From Casuarina equisetifolia (lineage: Eukaryota > Streptophyta > Magnoliopsida > Fagales > Casuarinaceae), in contig CM052360.1 in NCBI GenBank assembly GCA_028551475.1, forward strand, positions 6,560,501-6,624,500: a DNA stretch of 64,000 bases, in the 5' to 3' direction. A program made the position numbers and the translations under genes. The notes below the pieces were generated by a model. That model searched no databases. It saw nothing but the letters and a program-made list of their open reading frames with translations, and had not been told where the DNA came from. This document shows, piece by piece, positions 47,811 to 60,700 of this stretch (the stretch's first letter is position 1; each line of letters opens with the position of its first letter).

Positions 47811-50800
47811 TGAATGAAGATCCGAATATTACGACTATGATTTGGAAGCCAATCTTGGAGGTTAACAAAATTAAACTCATTAAGAGATGCAAAAAAGATT
47901 CTGTATAGATTTCAATAACCTCAATTTGCTTATATATCTATGATTCTTGATTGATTTACTTTTCCCAGTTGAGTTTGCTTCCAGGTAAGTTATTTAGAGT
48001 CTTTTCCTTCAATTAGTAACAGTTCCAAGGCTTTAATTAGTGATTCTGTTGAAGAATTTTAGATATAGGAAACAAGCAAAAAGCATGCTCAAATATTTAC
48101 AACCAAAATTCAGAAGATCTAAAAAAGCATTTAGAAGAGACGTGAAATTATCATAAGTGAGCATTCACTCATACAATGTTCAAAAATAAACCTGAACGCA
48201 AATCTTGTAACTGTTAAAAGCCAGATTATTCCTCTCTCCTAATAATCCACATGAAGCGAAGACAGACTGTGCTTCCCCTGAGCTACTCTCATATCTCCCA
48301 AACATTACTTTCCAACCAAAAATGTTCACGTACAAGGTTGAATATAACTTAATGAACCTCAATTACAGAAAAAATAAAGACTGAACTCAATTATGACTGG
48401 AACTCAACTGTGACCGAACAATGAAATATTTGTGTCGGATTTGCACATACAACACGAATTAACTATGATGTTGTATCTTACAAATGCAAATATTCAAGTC
48501 AAAACTTTCCTCAATGTAACTATCCAAACCAAATTTGCTAGAAAAATAGTGCATGAAAATTTTATAGCATCGAACCTTCTTAAATCACATAAGAACATAG
48601 ACATAGAAAATACCCTTTTGGTACAACTTCTTAAACATTCTACCAGCCCCTTCACCAACTTCTCGATCATTCTACAGGCTGTAATTTGATATTCACAAGA
48701 CCTTAGACAAAACAAAACTAAGATTACAGTGATCCCCATATCTCTTAGTATCCCAAAAACATCTTAGCACAGAGAGACCAACTAGTCACACTTCCAATGC
48801 CACCTTCAAGCACCACACACTCCACCAAAGTTGAACTGTACAACTCCCACCATATCAAGCATGGTATCCATTAGCCCCAAGAAATCTGCTACTCCACCCA
48901 AAAAATATGCCTCCAAAGTAAACAATCTCACACTGATTTGCCCAATAAAGCTTGGTTAGGATGCTCAGATTCCTGATTCATAATTCCCAAATTCAAAGGG
49001 AGGACAAACCAACTTCCGACACACCAAAAGAAGTTTGAATTACTCATTTATCTCACACTACAAGGTATTCTGTAGTAATTCTAAAAGTCTGTCTGCCATG
49101 CGGAAAGCATTGTAAAAAGCAAGCAAACTGGATAAATAGTCATAATAAATCTAAGTTTTCCTCCTTTATACAGTAAAAAGTTGGTAGCCCATGCCACCTA
49201 GGACCAAGACATCCCAAGTTTGATACCCAAAACCCCAACACTATTTCCAACCTGCCAACCATCCCACACTTAACTAGAACAAACTCCAACCAACTTTTCT
49301 AACCTCCTCTAGAACAAACTCCAACCAACTTTTCTAACCTCCTCGATTGGGACTAATTTACTTTTCCCTTAAACTCCTACCTACTCTTTTGATTTCTATA
49401 ACAAAGGGCATACCTAATGTCAACAAGCAGCAGATCACTTATGCCACATAGATGAATTATTTAACTACAAAGATGTTGTAAACTATCAAACATTCATCAT
49501 CCCCGCTTCAATAACTCTACTCAATTTTTTACCAAGGATCTCCATTGTTGAGCAGTGACATCCTATGCAGGTCCTTTTGCATCAACCCACTGGTAATCAA
49601 GAGAAACCCACAGTGGAACCATTAACCAAAATCAGAAACCTCACAAAGAGGGAGCAAGAGAAAATTCAACTATTCCATTTCTCACCCAGGCAAAAGATCA
49701 ACTATTCACTTGATTCAAAGCCCTCCAGTATCTTATTTGCAATGACACCAGGATTATGGCTTCTAATTGTACAATCCCAACTCAATAGCATTCCACACCA
49801 GGGAATTTTATGATATGTGTTATTTGATAATCCCTTTCTCTAACACCATCAACAACCAAACATTCAGAAAGAAAAGAGATCTCAGTGTTGATCTCCTTAT
49901 ACCCAGTAATAAACAAAAGATGATATGCAATTCATCAAGCAGCTAGCAAAACACTACAGCATCCTTACAGGTATCTAGGAATCTACTCCATAACCAGAAG
50001 TTATCTAACAAATTTAGACCTATCCTTGATCTCTTAATAATTTAGCACTTTTGATTCCTTCAAAGTAGTCGGTGCATAATGAAGAAGACTTGACATTAAC
50101 TTAATAATTCCTTGTTTTCATCTATTTTCTAAAATTATTTTAACATAAAACTGATTTGGAATATCCGAGAACATCACTGAGAGCTGCAACAATCATGAAA
50201 GAACAGATCAAGGTTGGGAAGAAAAACTAAAATTCTGTTCAACTTGATAACTCAAGTCTGAGATGTAGTACCTAACAGCTCCAATTTTGTAGCAAGCACT
50301 TGCTTTCTTCTATAAAAATAGAATTCAAAAGGACAACCTTGACTAGACATACAGGAAGTGTACATACCATCCTCCAAAAGAGTACAACCAGCAATTCTAG
50401 AGAGACTGCATAACTTTCCTCCAACCATCTGTGTTCTTAAAAATATAGATTTGACACAACTCAAAGCTCAATTTTGTTCAGGTCTGGTTATACCTCTTTC
50501 AACCTAATGTCCATATAAGACAAAGTGGTACAACAGACCGCTTAGGACTTTCACGATAACCAAATCTCTCTTTTTGGTATGCTTGAACCCCTTTAATGGA
50601 TACTTTACACAATGCCATGCAACCCACATTAAGATCAACACAACCATGACTCCCCCTGCTACTGCACATTACAGAGATCCCTACTGCCACAACATAACAT
50701 CTATAGATGCAAAAGCCAATCTGTTGGGCTTCTCTTGTAGAATTGTCAACTATAGATACATTACCCAAATGATGATTCCTTTTGTGGAACCTTTTCCTCA

Positions 50801-53800
50801 CAAATGACTCCAGGAAGGGTTTGACAGAACCTTGAAGTAAGATATGAACTAGTGCTTTATCCAAGTTCTTTTCCCCTTTTCCTTTTTTTTCTCTCTCTAT
50901 TTTCAGCCTCTTCTAGGATTGTTTGTGTGCATAGGGGATAGAGGAGGGAAGCATATCTGCTGCAGTATAATCTTCAATACTTGCGAGATCTAAAGAGGCG
51001 GCCAAAACCTTTTCTCTATTTTGTGCCATGTAAAAAGTTCAGTTTGAATAGGATATTAATGCCATATACCGTATGAATAGAATTCTTACAAGTTTTTGAA
51101 CCATTGAATATGATCACGAAATCAATGTCAAGAATCCATTCACAAATATTCTGGACATAAATCATGTAGTGTGAAACAAAACTTTAACATCAGAAAACGC
51201 ACATACCTCAGATGCTGTATGCTTGCAACATGCTTCCTTCCAGGTTGTTATAAACATCCTCAGTGAGTCATCAGAACCCAAAAGATCAGCTCTGTTTATG
51301 TAATTAGCAATCCCAGTCTCATCAGAATTATCTACTGCAGGCACATCCAGTTCTGCCGTAAATCTCCTACATGATTCAGATGATCCAGATATGATGCATC
51401 CAAAATTTTCATTTTTTCTTTTCTTTCTAGATGATCCAGAAGTTGCAGATATGGTAGAACTTCTCTTTTCAGATTTTCTTTTCTTTTTAGATGACCCATT
51501 CTTCTCGTTACATAGGCTGCCATTAGTAGGATGAGAGTGCCCAGGCATTTCACCTTTCAATCCAAGTCGTGTCATCTCTTCAATTTCTGATGGGTAAGGA
51601 CAGCTACTCATTCGGTCAGAACTTTTTACATCTTGTGATGGCAAGTTAAAGTGGGTGCCTGTTGCACTATCAATCCTTTCAACTTCAGAAGTAAAATCAA
51701 CACTAGTTTCATCATCTGAACTTGATGAAGCAAATCTTGTGTGTTTGCCCCAAAAATCCTTCTTTATTGACGAAAATGATTCAACACGCTGAGAAATGGA
51801 ACTGAAACGTTCATCCAGCTGCTTCTTCTCTAATGAAAAACGAGGAGACTTGCTGTATTTCTTATCAGAATCTAGCTTTAACTTCTTTAGAGATTTCTGT
51901 ATTGTGCCACACTCCAACTGCATTCCCTTTCGGATAGCAGAAATATGCATCCTACATAAGTTTAGTGATTTCAATTGAAAATCAGATATTATGTCAAATT
52001 GAGTTTACAAGAGCTAGTGGAGAAATTAGATTTCCTGAATCATAATATGACCAAATTAACTTGGCAAGAGTACTAAAACCAATAAAAGATAAAAGACCGT
52101 TAGGGTGTTTGCCTCCAAAAGGCACTATCAAAATGCAGGCTCAGCTGGTTTTTGCAACATAAATAAAGACAGCAACGAACTTTTTCAAGGAAGATAAAAG
52201 AAACATTACATAGTACAAACTAGATCCATCCTTATTTCAAATGGCAGAAATCTGAAGCTATGAGCCCAATCAGGCCAAATTTGAATCCGTACAAAAAACA
52301 AAATCAGTAATTAGTATATAGAAGAGAAGAAAAATAAGAAATGTCTCTTTCCCTAAACCTACCAGAAGTACAAAAGCATCAAAGAAGGAGAAATACTAGC
52401 CAGTATGTGACCACTAAAGCCAAAGTCATATTCTTCTTAAATAGGCCAAAAAGAAAAAGTAAATTAATGTTCTTCCTGGCAGACAAGGTTGGAGTAGCAA
52501 CCCAAAAAAAAAAAAAAAGCCCAAAAACCTTGACTCCAATATGTTAGAAACACACATGCACGCATGACCCATTACACAGTGAAAACGAAGCAAAAGCATG
52601 CTATAAAGAACAGAATGAGAAACAAAATATCAGGTTAAAGTAAAAAGGCAGAAAATAAAAATCTAACACCAAAACATAGAGCAAGTACAACCAGAAAAGG
52701 ACAAGAGAAAATCCATATGAAGAAAAGTTGTCCAGAACACAAAAGTCAGAGAGAAGGGGAGGAAGAGGGCCAATTGGACCCGGGCCCTAAGGAGGGTACT
52801 CCTGGCAATGGCCCAAGAAAAGCAAGAAGAGAAGAAATGACAAATATTTTCAGCATGCTTTTTTCCCAAATATTTTTCTCTTTTTGCCAACTACATAGGA
52901 CAGAGTCAGCCCCGTCTTCTTATCCATTTTACATTGGTTCAGGTGCTAACACTTTTATTGGAAAAAATTGCTTAAATAAAACAAAGTATCAAGTGACAAA
53001 ATTTTCCTTTCCTTGGAATGATCTTTTAAGGAATATTTTGAACTTCAATAAAAATGGACGCTAAAAGGAGGAGGCCTCAATGAAAGTTTGAGGCTTCAGA
53101 AGTTCCTAGGCAGCACCTTGGCATGTTTGAGTATCTGCACAAGCAGGTGGCTGAGCTCAAGACCAAGAAAATATCTAATGCTCCTTTCCATTCTCAAAAA
53201 TAGTCAATCGAACATATTCCCACTTATCTAGAGAAGGAAGTCTACTCGAGAAGAAAAAAAGAAAGAAAAAAAAAAGGAAAATAAAGGAAGCAAGAGTATC
53301 CCAAAAGTTCATCATAAATAATTTAAGGTTATCATTTTAAAAAACTTGCTGCAGACAAGAAAAATTTCATCAAGGTGCTAATATGGTAGAACATTTTTAC
53401 AAAGCTTGGACATAGAGGTTAATCATAGTAAGAGCCAAAAACTCGAATTTGTTAAAAAGGTGACTGAACCAGTCCATGACGTACTGGATTCACAACTTTC
53501 TTAACTCAATCTATTATCTAAATGCCCATTCCCTAATATATGCAAGATTGAATCTTGAACGGAGCAATATTATGGAACAGAACCATTTACACAAGCAATG
53601 ACACATTATGACTATTAGTCAACATCAATGATTTATGACAAGCAACACCTTAGACTCAAGAGTACCATATATATCTCACTTCATTAAGAATGTGGCCTTT
53701 CCCTATAATTGCGAAAACTTTCTTGTCAATCAATGAAGCTCTAGATATTAGTTTTGGTTACACATATAACACCTTATAAAACTGTAGAAATAGAATATCA

Positions 53801-56066
53801 CATACCCCAAGCTTTGAACTCGAATGCCAAGCTCTTCCTTGCCTGCAACTGGTCTTCTCTTAGCAATGAAATCCATAAAATCTTCAATCTCAATTTTTTT
53901 ATGCTTCATCTTACGCAGGAACTTCCACAGGAAAGAAATAATCTCTTCGCTAGTTATTTTATGGACTTCAGTAACATTAGATTTCACCGAGAAATAATGC
54001 AAGATAAGTGGCTGCCGCAAAAAAGGACCCAACTCCAGCTCCTCAAACTGCTCTACACCCTCATTCTTGCAGATTTCCACTTGCAAATCGTACAATGAAG
54101 TAATCCTTCGGACCCCAATAAAGCAATGGATAAATGCATTTATCTAAATAACAAGAAAAAAAAAAGTAGAAAAAGAAAAGTTGATAAATGTTCAACACAC
54201 AAAAACATCATAATCAGTGGAAAATATTAGACTCTGTTAGATTGCTGATAAAATGGGGAAATAATCGATCATAACTTCTTTTCTTGAATAAATTCTTTTT
54301 CTCTTTCCAAATGGAATTTCAAACTCAAGAGAACCTAGTTTACCCAACAAATGCAGCAGTCCTTGTGGTCCTCCAAAATTCAAGGCAAAAAGATATTTCA
54401 AAATTTTGTGATCACTCTCTCTCTCAAGTTCTTTCTCACTACAAGTAAATAAAAAATACATGCATCCTTTAGGTAGACTGAAAATATAGCTTCTTTCTCT
54501 ATGCATATGCAATAAAGCTGTCTCACAACTTTTAGCCATATGTGAGTCTCCTGATATTTATGCTTTCTTCTTCCAAAATATTCCCCTTCCCCCCACTCCC
54601 ATCCCCCCCCCCCTTTTCTTTCCTTCTCTCTAATGCTTGCTTTTTCCTAATCACATGCAAAAATCCATAATTAAAGATTACAAATAAAAGAGGAAGAAGA
54701 TATAAGAAAGCGGTCACAAATTTCCCAAGTATGGCCTTTCTCAAGAGAAAGCCATACTAGGCCATGCCTAAAAGTAGAGGCTTATGGTTTAACTTTTTCC
54801 CTCACCAAAACTTGGTTAAAAATCTCGGTTAAACATCCAACATAAGCTATCACATGCCAAAGAAGGTCCCAGAGTTCCTTGGCAGCACCTCAAGGTGCAT
54901 TTCCTCACTCCCAGCCTAGCACCTTTCACTAAAAAAATGCATCTGCAATGACCATAAATCATGGGAAAGCAAAACACAAAGCAAGTGTATGTGTTCTTCT
55001 AAGAACCAAACTATCCATAACCCAAATATAAATATCTCTACTCTATTGCTTCACCAAATGTCTGTGAACATGATGTGCTTTGTCCGCAATTTGAATGCTG
55101 AAAAACCTAAGAGCTTGAAGCAAAAGCGAAGCAAAGCAAAGAAAAAATTTTACCTTCCACTAGCAAACTCCAATATAGAGTCCCAGTTGAAAAAGATGTC
55201 AACACATATATACATGTACAAATGTATGCACACATATACTCACGCAAGAGTCCATTTGGACATAATTGTTTATGTTGTCTTCTTAAAAGAAACAGAATAT
55301 GGAAAAGCTCAGCCTCTATGCCAAAGAATTAAATTATCTCCAACCATATGAATAATTCAAGCTTCAAAAATTTTCTATTCTCCACTAAACTATCCAAGGC
55401 AATCACCTAAGGCTCCGGATCCTCCACAATGCCACCATAAAGAAGGCTGAGGTTCGATTACATAAAATCGTTTTTCCCACTTCCTCAGCAACCAAACAGG
55501 GCACTTGGATTTAAAAAGATGTAAAAACTAAAAAGAGGCATATATGCGGCTATGAATACCTTCCCTTCCGTGAGTATGAGGCGATGAAGATTCGGAACCT
55601 CCTGCATTGCAAACCCAAGAGAGTTCCAAGAGTCGACCTTGAGCATCAACAACGCTTCCTGAGACACTTTCCACGACGTCACACTCTCTCCGGCCTCAAT
55701 AATTTTGCAGCGAGCTCTGGCGACGGCGCTGTCCACCTTCTCAAGAAGCTCGTTCCGGTTTTTCGACGAGCCAGGGACCTCGGACCTCTGATGGGGTAGC
55801 TTATGCGGAGGGAGACTCTGACCAGTGCTTTGAGTAGGGAAGCAAGGATTCTGGATTGGAAAGCCAGGGTTTTGGAAGGGGAAGCTTTGGTTTTGGAGAA
55901 GGAGGTGCTGGTGGAGAAGGAAGTTGGGTTCTTGGAGATAGTAGTTGGGGTTTTGGAAGGCAAAGTTAGGATTCTGACCTGAGCCCAGCTGCGCTTGCAG
56001 TGGTGGCTGCTGCGAACGCCAGCGGCGGCCGCCGAAACGGCGGTTGCCCGAGGGGCTTTCGTACAT
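31268..56066 (-). CDS. NOV: NO VEIN (NOV): GHKL-type ATPase and NOV_C domain protein
   Basis: Plant nuclear protein needed in Arabidopsis for leaf vein formation and auxin-linked cell fate. Thirteen exons join in phase: 56066-55560, 54143-53806, 51951-51207, 47595-47491, 45988-45811, 45508-43740, 41347-41135, 39996-37729, 36878-36766, 34894-34501, 34420-34103, 33078-32821, 32383-31268, giving 2773 aa, close to the Arabidopsis length. An N-terminal Pro/Asn/Gln/Phe-rich region has FQNPN-like repeats. Two basic clusters (KKKRK 437-441, RKKRK 457-461) suit nuclear import. The GHKL/sacsin-type ATPase core spans about 1205-1285: N-box ELVQNADDN (E1213, N1217), a G1-like NNERGF (1244-1249), and GQKGIG (1274-1279). 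The NOV_C (DUF3883) domain is at about 2640-2765 with E2654, D2684, E2697 and K2699. The start is the first ATG of the conserved reading frame. Exon ends are inferred from splice signals. Confidence 0.95.
34895..36765 (-). other. NOV intron 9
   Basis: 1871-bp intron between CCAG|GTATTG (donor, 36765) and ATGACAG (acceptor, 34895). A 20-bp direct repeat, CCAGTAAAGTTCCCACACCA, occurs near 35345 and again near 35481. The 36120-36420 part is less AT-rich than its surroundings and may be a transposon scrap, but I cannot assign it. Confidence 0.6.
41061..41096 (+). other. G-rich tract, quadruplex-forming pattern, in NOV intron 7
   Basis: The + strand has five runs of three or more G (GGGGG, GGGGGG, GGGGG, GGG, GGGG) with loops of 2-5 nt, which fits the canonical quadruplex pattern. 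It lies about 40 nt downstream of the exon-7 donor. Since NOV reads leftwards, the G-rich strand is the template and the pre-mRNA is C-rich. Confidence 0.75.
46568..46610. repeat. compound (AC)n-(AG)n microsatellite in NOV intron 4
   Basis: (CA)n from 46568 to about 46586, a short CATACACGC interruption, then (AG)n to 46610. It lies in the intron between exons 4 and 5 (45989-47490). Confidence 0.95.
47758..47810. repeat. compound (TG)n(AG)n microsatellite
   Basis: About 14 TG units run directly into about 12 GA units in NOV intron 3. The run is uninterrupted and so likely to vary in length between individuals. Confidence 0.97.
49274..49343. repeat. perfect 35-bp tandem duplication
   Basis: The unit beginning CTAGAACAAACTCCAACC occurs at 49274-49308 and again, unchanged, at 49309-49343, inside NOV intron 3. 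Perfect identity points to a recent slippage or repair event. Confidence 0.95.
54581..54613 (-). other. G-rich tract on the sense strand of NOV intron 1
   Basis: The - strand reads as a G run of 11, then GGG, GGGGGG and GGGG separated by 1-4 nt. Here the G-rich strand is the transcribed RNA sequence, so an RNA quadruplex in the NOV pre-mRNA is possible. It lies within intron 1 (54144-55559). Confidence 0.7.
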
Positions 56067-57789
56067 GGTGTGAAAGTGGAGGGCAACTAGCGTTGGTTAA
56101 GCGAGGGAAGAGGGAGGGTTTGAGCGAGAGTTATTTATATGTGAGGGTGATGGTTACCCTGCGGTGGCGGTGCAGGATATAACAGTAGTCTGTGCCTCTA
56201 TTGACGGATAAAAACTAGCCCGTTCATCTGCATCCGTTTTACATTTGGGGGCTTCAAGTAAACTCAGAATTAAACTATGTAAAAGCAGGGGATTAGAGCT
56301 AACTTCTCTCTTATATGAAAAACAGAGCAGCAGAGCAATATGTCCCCCTTCTTTCCCACAAATTCCCCTAGTTCTTTCCCATGGCACCGGCTGCAAATTT
56401 CAGCACTTGAAAATCTGTAAACCGAATCAAGTTGAACATTGGAAACAGGTTTAAGGTTTGAAGCAATCGAAACCTAGTTATGTAAAAAATATGAAATTTA
56501 ACAGTATTAGGTAATCAATGAAGTCTATTTAATATCAAGTAAGGACTAGAAAATTTGTCTGACTTGTTTTATGATTAATATCTTAATATCAATTTTCATT
56601 AAAGATGAAATTTAAAGTTTGGATCTTATAAACCTTTTTATTGATTTTCTATTGTATAAAGAATCTTATTACAATTAAATGAGAATAAAAAGGACAACGA
56701 ACCCCTTTCTTCCTCGTTAGCTATCCTTGGGTTCGAGATTTGACGGAATTAATAACCCGATTCAATTGTTTTTTTCTAGCTTCAGAGTTCAACCTTCGAT
56801 TTTGTTTTCCCTCTTCTCATTGTATGATTGAGGTTTTACAAATTCGACAATGTGTATTTACCATACAATATGAATGATTTATAGAAATGATTAATTAACG
56901 ATTGTGACAAATACGTCAATAATGAAATTTAATCAATTTCATTGCTTGCCTTTTTTTTTTTTATAATGTTTACTAAAAACTTGAGACTATAAGAGTTCAG
57001 TTGATTGAACCTATCATAAGTTTGGAGTTTTAAAAGAAATGTTTGTGGAGCAAGGGGGAGAGATGAACTTGTGTGACGATGGACTTTTAATCTTTCTAAG
57101 AAAAAGGATTACTACTTTCAACAGTTTATCTAAATACATCAATGTTCAAACAAATCCTAACCTTTTACCTAATATAATTTGCTAGCTGGTAAGTTCATCG
57201 AATTTAAGACATTTTGGTTCTAAGTTTATCACTTGAATACGTGAGTCATGCATATATATCTATACATATACACATAAAAAAAATATTAATGAATTTTCAA
57301 AACAATACCAGCTTACCTAAACACAATAGCTTTTTTAAAATAATGATAATAATAATTTATCACAGTATAAAGTACATCAGCACTAATCATATATCAAGAC
57401 CAGATTATCTAAGCTAAACTACAAATGCTTTTTTCAACAAAAAAATAAAAAGTTTTCTGATCCAACCGAGCAGCTCCTTCTACATGTACATATACTCTTC
57501 CATCCAGGCACTCTTGGTTAAAATATTACTTACTGAATCAATCTTCTTCTCTAGCCATGATTATAAGAATGATCACACAACTGATGTGATACATCTTCAG
57601 AGATTCCCAAACTGCGGGAGAACAAAAGTGGTACAAATATGGGATCACAATTCTCATTACATCTTGGTATATTGCTAAATTTATGGGAGAACCAAAAACA
57701 TGGAAAAAATGAGGGGTCGCAATCGCATGAATATAATGTCGCGAGATATCATGAGCACTATTGGAAAGATAAGTGCATTTCTAAAATGA
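56067..57789. other. NOV promoter and ARPC4 3' region
   Basis: 1.7 kb between the NOV start and the ARPC4 stop, both genes reading leftwards. The stretch nearest 56067 is GC-rich and should hold the NOV leader. From 56450 to 57450 it is very AT-rich with poly-A/T runs and nothing coding. The last few hundred bases before 57789 are probably ARPC4 3'UTR. Confidence 0.55.
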
Positions 57790-60700
57790 TCAGATAAATT
57801 GCTTCAGAAACTCGGTAGCTACCAGCCTCCCCCTTGTGTTCACTGACATTTTAAGTTCGCTTATTTCCTTATCGATATCCTGTTGAGAAGAAACAAGTTG
57901 GAGGGTATCAGAACAAGAAAAGATATATGAATCACCAAAGAGTTATAGTGCGAGTACATGCTTGCACGAGTTGCACAAGACGAGTAAAACAACATTAAAG
58001 ATGACAATAAATAGAAATTATTAGCTAGAGCAATTCTAAAACTTGAGAGTACCACTCACTCCCTACAACAGTGTTTTTGAGTTTGTAAACCCAAAAGGAT
58101 ATAGACAGACCCAATATAATGAACCCACCACAGACAGTGACAAGATAGGGGTTACTAGATACCATCAAACTTTGGTCCATTATAGATAGTCCAAAATGCC
58201 TGATCGTAACAATTTTTCACATCTGTATAGACTGAAGGGCGACATCTGAGGGCTAATGTTCCAGGATCATGCCTCAAGTAAGACGGTGGGAGATCAGACC
58301 TGACCGCCTGAAGCAAGATCGCACCTTATGACATATAATGACCGTAAAAAGCAATGCAGGCAAGTATTCTAACAGACCCAATATTTTTCCTAACGACCTC
58401 CATTGCCACCGACAAAAAACTAAAACAAAGGAAGCACAACAATATGCTTCTACCGCCACCAGCTATGTCTAGTAAAACCATTTTTTCTTGAAGTCCTAAT
58501 GCTGATAGCACAATTTCCTTTACTGAATAATTTGGCTATCTAGCACTCATCATCCAACATATAGATCTAGCTCTATCCAAACTTCTATGATTCATCCCAA
58601 CATTCCCCACTTGTCCGATTGTTGCTAAGCAGTTTTTGGGTATCAAAGGGATCCCCCCAGAAGGTAATTTTAATATGGCCGATTCCCCTCTTTCTACAAT
58701 CAGTTTCACTACAGCACCTGGTGCTCTTTGGAAATTAACGCTTTGCAACTTGCAATACCAAAAACTAAGGTAAGCCATCAGCCTCAATAAGAACTATGGA
58801 GAAGTCCTATTAAACCTACTTATCAATAAATGTCCCTGTACAGAGCTGAATGCCTAACGAATTCATGTGACCAAGATAGAAGCTAAAAGATAGCCTTTAC
58901 TAGACAAAGCTCAAAACATTTATCAACAGTCTGCCAGCATCATCTCTGGAATGGTCCTCCAGCCAGTACAACAAAAGTCAAAAATCTAGATAGGGATCAT
59001 TAGATAAAGCATATTGGAGGAAAGAAATGAATACCAAAAAGAAAAAACAATTTAGTACTCAAAAACATGTCAGTTATTGTTTATGAAACTGTTGAAATAA
59101 ACACTTTTTCCTTCTTCGGAAAAGCAAAAATATTGAATAATATGGGGGAAGGAGTATGATAGCATATACTAAAAAAGAACTTTTTCTTCATCAAGTAATT
59201 TTAAAAATGATGAAGTTTGTTGCTCTGTGCATAGTCATTAAGATGAAATAATTCAGGTGAATACTACAACAGTCATTCAAAATTAGGTAACACGATGAAA
59301 AATGTTAGGTCAAGTTATAGGGTTCAAACAGAATTCTTGCCTCCATGAATTGCACGATAAAATCTATAAGCTTGTGCTTCTGCATCTCTTCACAATGGTA
59401 GTTTGTTATGAGAAAGCTAATGTCATAACCCTGTAAATTGAAGCATTGACACATATGATTAGGACAGGAAGATTTAAATGTCATCTGAAAAGCAGCTTGA
59501 CAAAAAGAAAGAAGCAACAGTGCCATGGAACATTATTAATTATTCCAACTAACAGAAAAAATGATCTTCCAAACTGAAAATCTCAGGATTACTCATTCAA
59601 ATTTCACATTTTTTTTGTTGGAAAATCTCTGTGCAAAAAAGAATAGCCAAAACGCCAAGCTTTCCACAAAGTACCCTCTGTTTGTTAAGAAGATTTCAAA
59701 ATCCCAAGGGCCTAGTGGAGATTGCAACTTGTTGGGCCAAGTATATGTGTCTAATGTCAGTATATTGCAACAATTCGAGATGAAGTTAAAGAGATCTATA
59801 TGCATGTACAGAAGCACAGGCATTATAGCTTAGGTATCACCTCTATGCTGTCAAGAAACATATCCAAAGTATCCTACTCCTATAACTTCATATGTGGGGT
59901 AGAAAGACTATAGTACTAATCAACTAGAAGGACTAGAAACAAATAGCTTATTACTTTTGTGGTTGATAATCCCAACAGTTCGTATAAATATTTCTAAGTA
60001 GTAACTCATTTTAAATGGATTGGAGGTTGATCTTCTTTAGGTGAAATACAAGAAGATGTATAACACTACACCATCACACATTTCCTTAATGAAAAGACTA
60101 ATGCAAACTTGTACTCTTTCAATGAAACCACCACTTAGTCCCATGATTGATAGAAACGGGACATGGGGATTTCAAAAGAAAAGCATTTCTAAATCCAAAT
60201 GGGACATAAGTTCCAAGTTCCAACTAGATTCCTAAGCTCTATCAAACAACAGAATTGATTTCAGGCACATTACAGACCTAATACGTGCAGATTTCTTGCC
60301 GTGATTACACATTGTATGCAATCAGAGCTCCAACGGAAAATCTAATCCTGAAAAACAGCTACAGCCAGTCTATATCTGAACCTAATTTGTCCAACACTAA
60401 CGCTTCAGAGAAGGAGAAAGGACGAAAGCAGAAAGCCATCTCCATAGAAAGAGAAGGAAAGACCCAGAAAGAAACAACCACCGGAAGAGTGAATAAGTAA
60501 TTCTATTCTGAATAAGCAGGGAATAAAACCACATTGAGAAAAAAGTTTCAGACCCTTGTTCCCCCGAAGTGGGAGAACCAAGGGAGCCTACAAAATGACA
60601 CTTTCCATATACAGAAAACACCTTAAAAGCTAATATAGCTATTTTGACCGTAAGCTGTGGAGGACTGAAAGTAACCCATTCAAAAAGGAGTATCATTGCT

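Larger units (their letters stand above)
47596..51206 (-). other. NOV intron 3, the longest intron
   Basis: 3611 bp between GAG|GTATGT (donor, 51206) and TTTGTAG (acceptor, 47596). It holds the TG/GA microsatellite at 47758-47810 and a perfect 35-bp tandem duplication at 49274-49343. Open frames at 49565-49813 (+) and 50499-50864 (-) show no family resemblance. Parts are likely decayed transposon DNA, but I recognise no element. Confidence 0.6.

Noticed and set aside
50499-50864. 121-codon open frame on the - strand in NOV intron 3
   Set aside because: No similarity to any family I know and no in-phase splice link to the flanking NOV exons.
52717-53064. 115-codon open frame on the + strand in NOV intron 2
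   Set aside because: Antisense to the gene, no known domain. The GC-richer part may be transposon debris but has no ends I can define.
53095-54900. Similar GTTCCTNGGCAGCACCT words near 53100 and 54875 in NOV introns 2 and 1
   Set aside because: Similarity covers only about 25 bases and does not extend, so it is not enough to call a repeat family.
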